Shown: positions 20,674 through 21,452 of the stretch, in pieces
Numbering within the stretch: the stretch's first letter is position 1
Layout: every line of letters starts with the position of its first letter
Assembly (NCBI GenBank): GCA_964460185.1
Contig: CAYWTM010000054.1
Location: 1-21,452 of the forward strand
Reading direction: 5' to 3'
Source of the DNA: JAVJPJ01 sp040217295
Lineage (GTDB): Bacteria; Pseudomonadota; Alphaproteobacteria; Rhodobacterales; Rhodobacteraceae
Length of the DNA stretch: 21,452 nt
Translations under genes and position numbers: made by a program
Notes under the pieces: model-generated
What the model saw: the letters and a program-made list of their open reading frames with translations, nothing else
Database searches by the model: none
What the model was told of the DNA's origin: nothing

Positions 20674-21452
20674 ATGACCGAACCAGCCATTACGCCCGAA
20701 TTGATCGCATCCCACGGCCTGACGCCGGACGAGTATGACCGGATCCTCGAGATCATCGGCCGCGCGCCGAGCTTTACCGAACTGGGCATCTTTTCCGCCA
20801 TGTGGAACGAGCATTGTTCCTACAAATCGTCCAAGAAGTGGCTGCGCACCCTGCCCACCACCGGCCCACAGGTCATCTGCGGCCCCGGCGAGAACGCGGG
20901 CGTGGTCGATATCGGCGACGGTCAGGCCGTGGTCTTCAAGATGGAAAGCCACAACCACCCCTCCTACATCGAACCCTACCAGGGGGCTGCCACCGGCGTC
21001 GGCGGCATCCTGCGCGATGTCTTCACCATGGGCGCGCGCCCCATCGCGGCGATGAACGCGCTGAGCTTCGGCGAAAAAGACCACCCCAAGACACGACAGC
21101 TGGTGCACGGCGTCGTCGAAGGCGTGGGCGGCTACGGCAATTGCTTTGGCGTGCCCACCATCGGCGGCGAGGTCCGCTTTCACGCCGCCTATAACGGCAA
21201 TTGTCTTGTGAACGCCTTTGCGGCCGGTCTGGCCGATGCCGACAAGATCTTCTATTCGGCGGCCTCCGGCGTGGGAATGCCGGTGGTCTACCTCGGCGCC
21301 AAGACCGGGCGTGACGGGGTTGGCGGGGCGACGATGGCATCCGCCGAATTCGACGACACCATCGAGGAAAAGCGCCCCACCGTGCAGGTGGGCGACCCCT
21401 TTACCGAAAAACGCCTGCTCGAGGCCTGTCTCGAGTTGATGGCATCGGGCGC
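20674..21452 (+). CDS. purL: Phosphoribosylformylglycinamidine synthase subunit PurL (3' end outside window)
   Basis: Cytoplasmic enzyme of purine synthesis that converts FGAR to FGAM with ATP, using ammonia delivered by PurQ with PurS. The frame is open from ATG 20674 to the window end, 259 complete codons. It begins MTEPAITPELIASHG, then WNEHCSYKSSKKWL (44-57) and ESHNHPSYIEPYQGAATGVG (91-110), the substrate and metal-binding signatures, and GGEVRFH further on. The short N-terminus without an extra domain shows the small, three-subunit type of PurL, expected to total about 720 residues. A purine-rich AAGGGGGA lies about 13 bases upstream of the start. There are 88 bp after the GNAT stop, with a GC palindrome but no terminator. 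Confidence 0.96.
   Translation, partial: MTEPAITPELIASHGLTPDEYDRILEIIGRAPSFTELGIFSAMWNEHCSYKSSKKWLRTLPTTGPQVICGPGENAGVVDIGDGQAVVFKMESHNHPSYIEPYQGAATGVGGILRDVFTMGARPIAAMNALSFGEKDHPKTRQLVHGVVEGVGGYGNCFGVPTIGGEVRFHAAYNGNCLVNAFAAGLADADKIFYSAASGVGMPVVYLGAKTGRDGVGGATMASAEFDDTIEEKRPTVQVGDPFTEKRLLEACLELMASG

Noticed and set aside
1..21452. CRISPR arrays, tRNA or rRNA genes, insertion sequences, phage or toxin-antitoxin systems
   Set aside because: No regularly spaced direct repeats, cloverleaf or rRNA stretches, transposase, integrase or small paired toxin genes were seen on either strand.

Overview
The window is GC-rich, gene-dense chromosomal DNA from an alphaproteobacterium, most likely a marine Rhodobacteraceae (Roseobacter-type) species. 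The reasons are the family resemblance of nearly every protein, a HemB of the Rhodobacter metal-independent type, a VtlR/LsrB LysR regulator, and the tandem GC-rich hairpin repeats found between genes in this family. No insertion sequence, integrase, tRNA, rRNA or CRISPR array was found. Both ends cut a gene: an MFS efflux pump on the left and purL on the right.

Layout. (1) 1-948 (+): end of a Bcr/CflA-type MFS transporter. It converges on mfd (1010-4450, -) across a triple-palindrome spacer. A four-helix membrane protein (4494-5012, -) lies just upstream of mfd. (2) 5189-9431 (+): hemB for heme and tetrapyrrole synthesis, a Tat lipoprotein with a SYLF domain, and a membrane-anchored penicillin-acylase-type Ntn hydrolase. 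(3) 9523-13899 (+): a probable five-gene run. It holds an uncharacterised P-loop kinase-like ATPase, metA (by its key residue an acetyltransferase), an alpha/beta hydrolase overlapping metA by four bases, a class I PPK2 polyphosphate kinase, and a TetR regulator. (4) 14000-17407 (-): a large fused indolepyruvate ferredoxin oxidoreductase with a near-consensus promoter, converging on tetR across a family-typical double hairpin. (5) 17711-18463 (-): an AT-richer orphan gene for a very acidic protein with a calcium-loop motif and no N-terminal signal peptide. (6) 18965-20585 (+): vtlR/lsrB-type LysR regulator, a predicted Rho-terminated small RNA of about 80 nt with an exposed anti-Shine-Dalgarno segment, then a GNAT acetyltransferase. 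(7) 20674-end (+): purL.

Most of the window is housekeeping. Two regions deserve the closest look. The first is the LysR-sRNA pair, which matches the VtlR-AbcR regulatory module of Rhizobiales but lies in a Rhodobacterales setting. The second is the acidic orphan protein with its AT-rich, inverted-repeat-laden upstream region, which looks compositionally foreign and may be exported.
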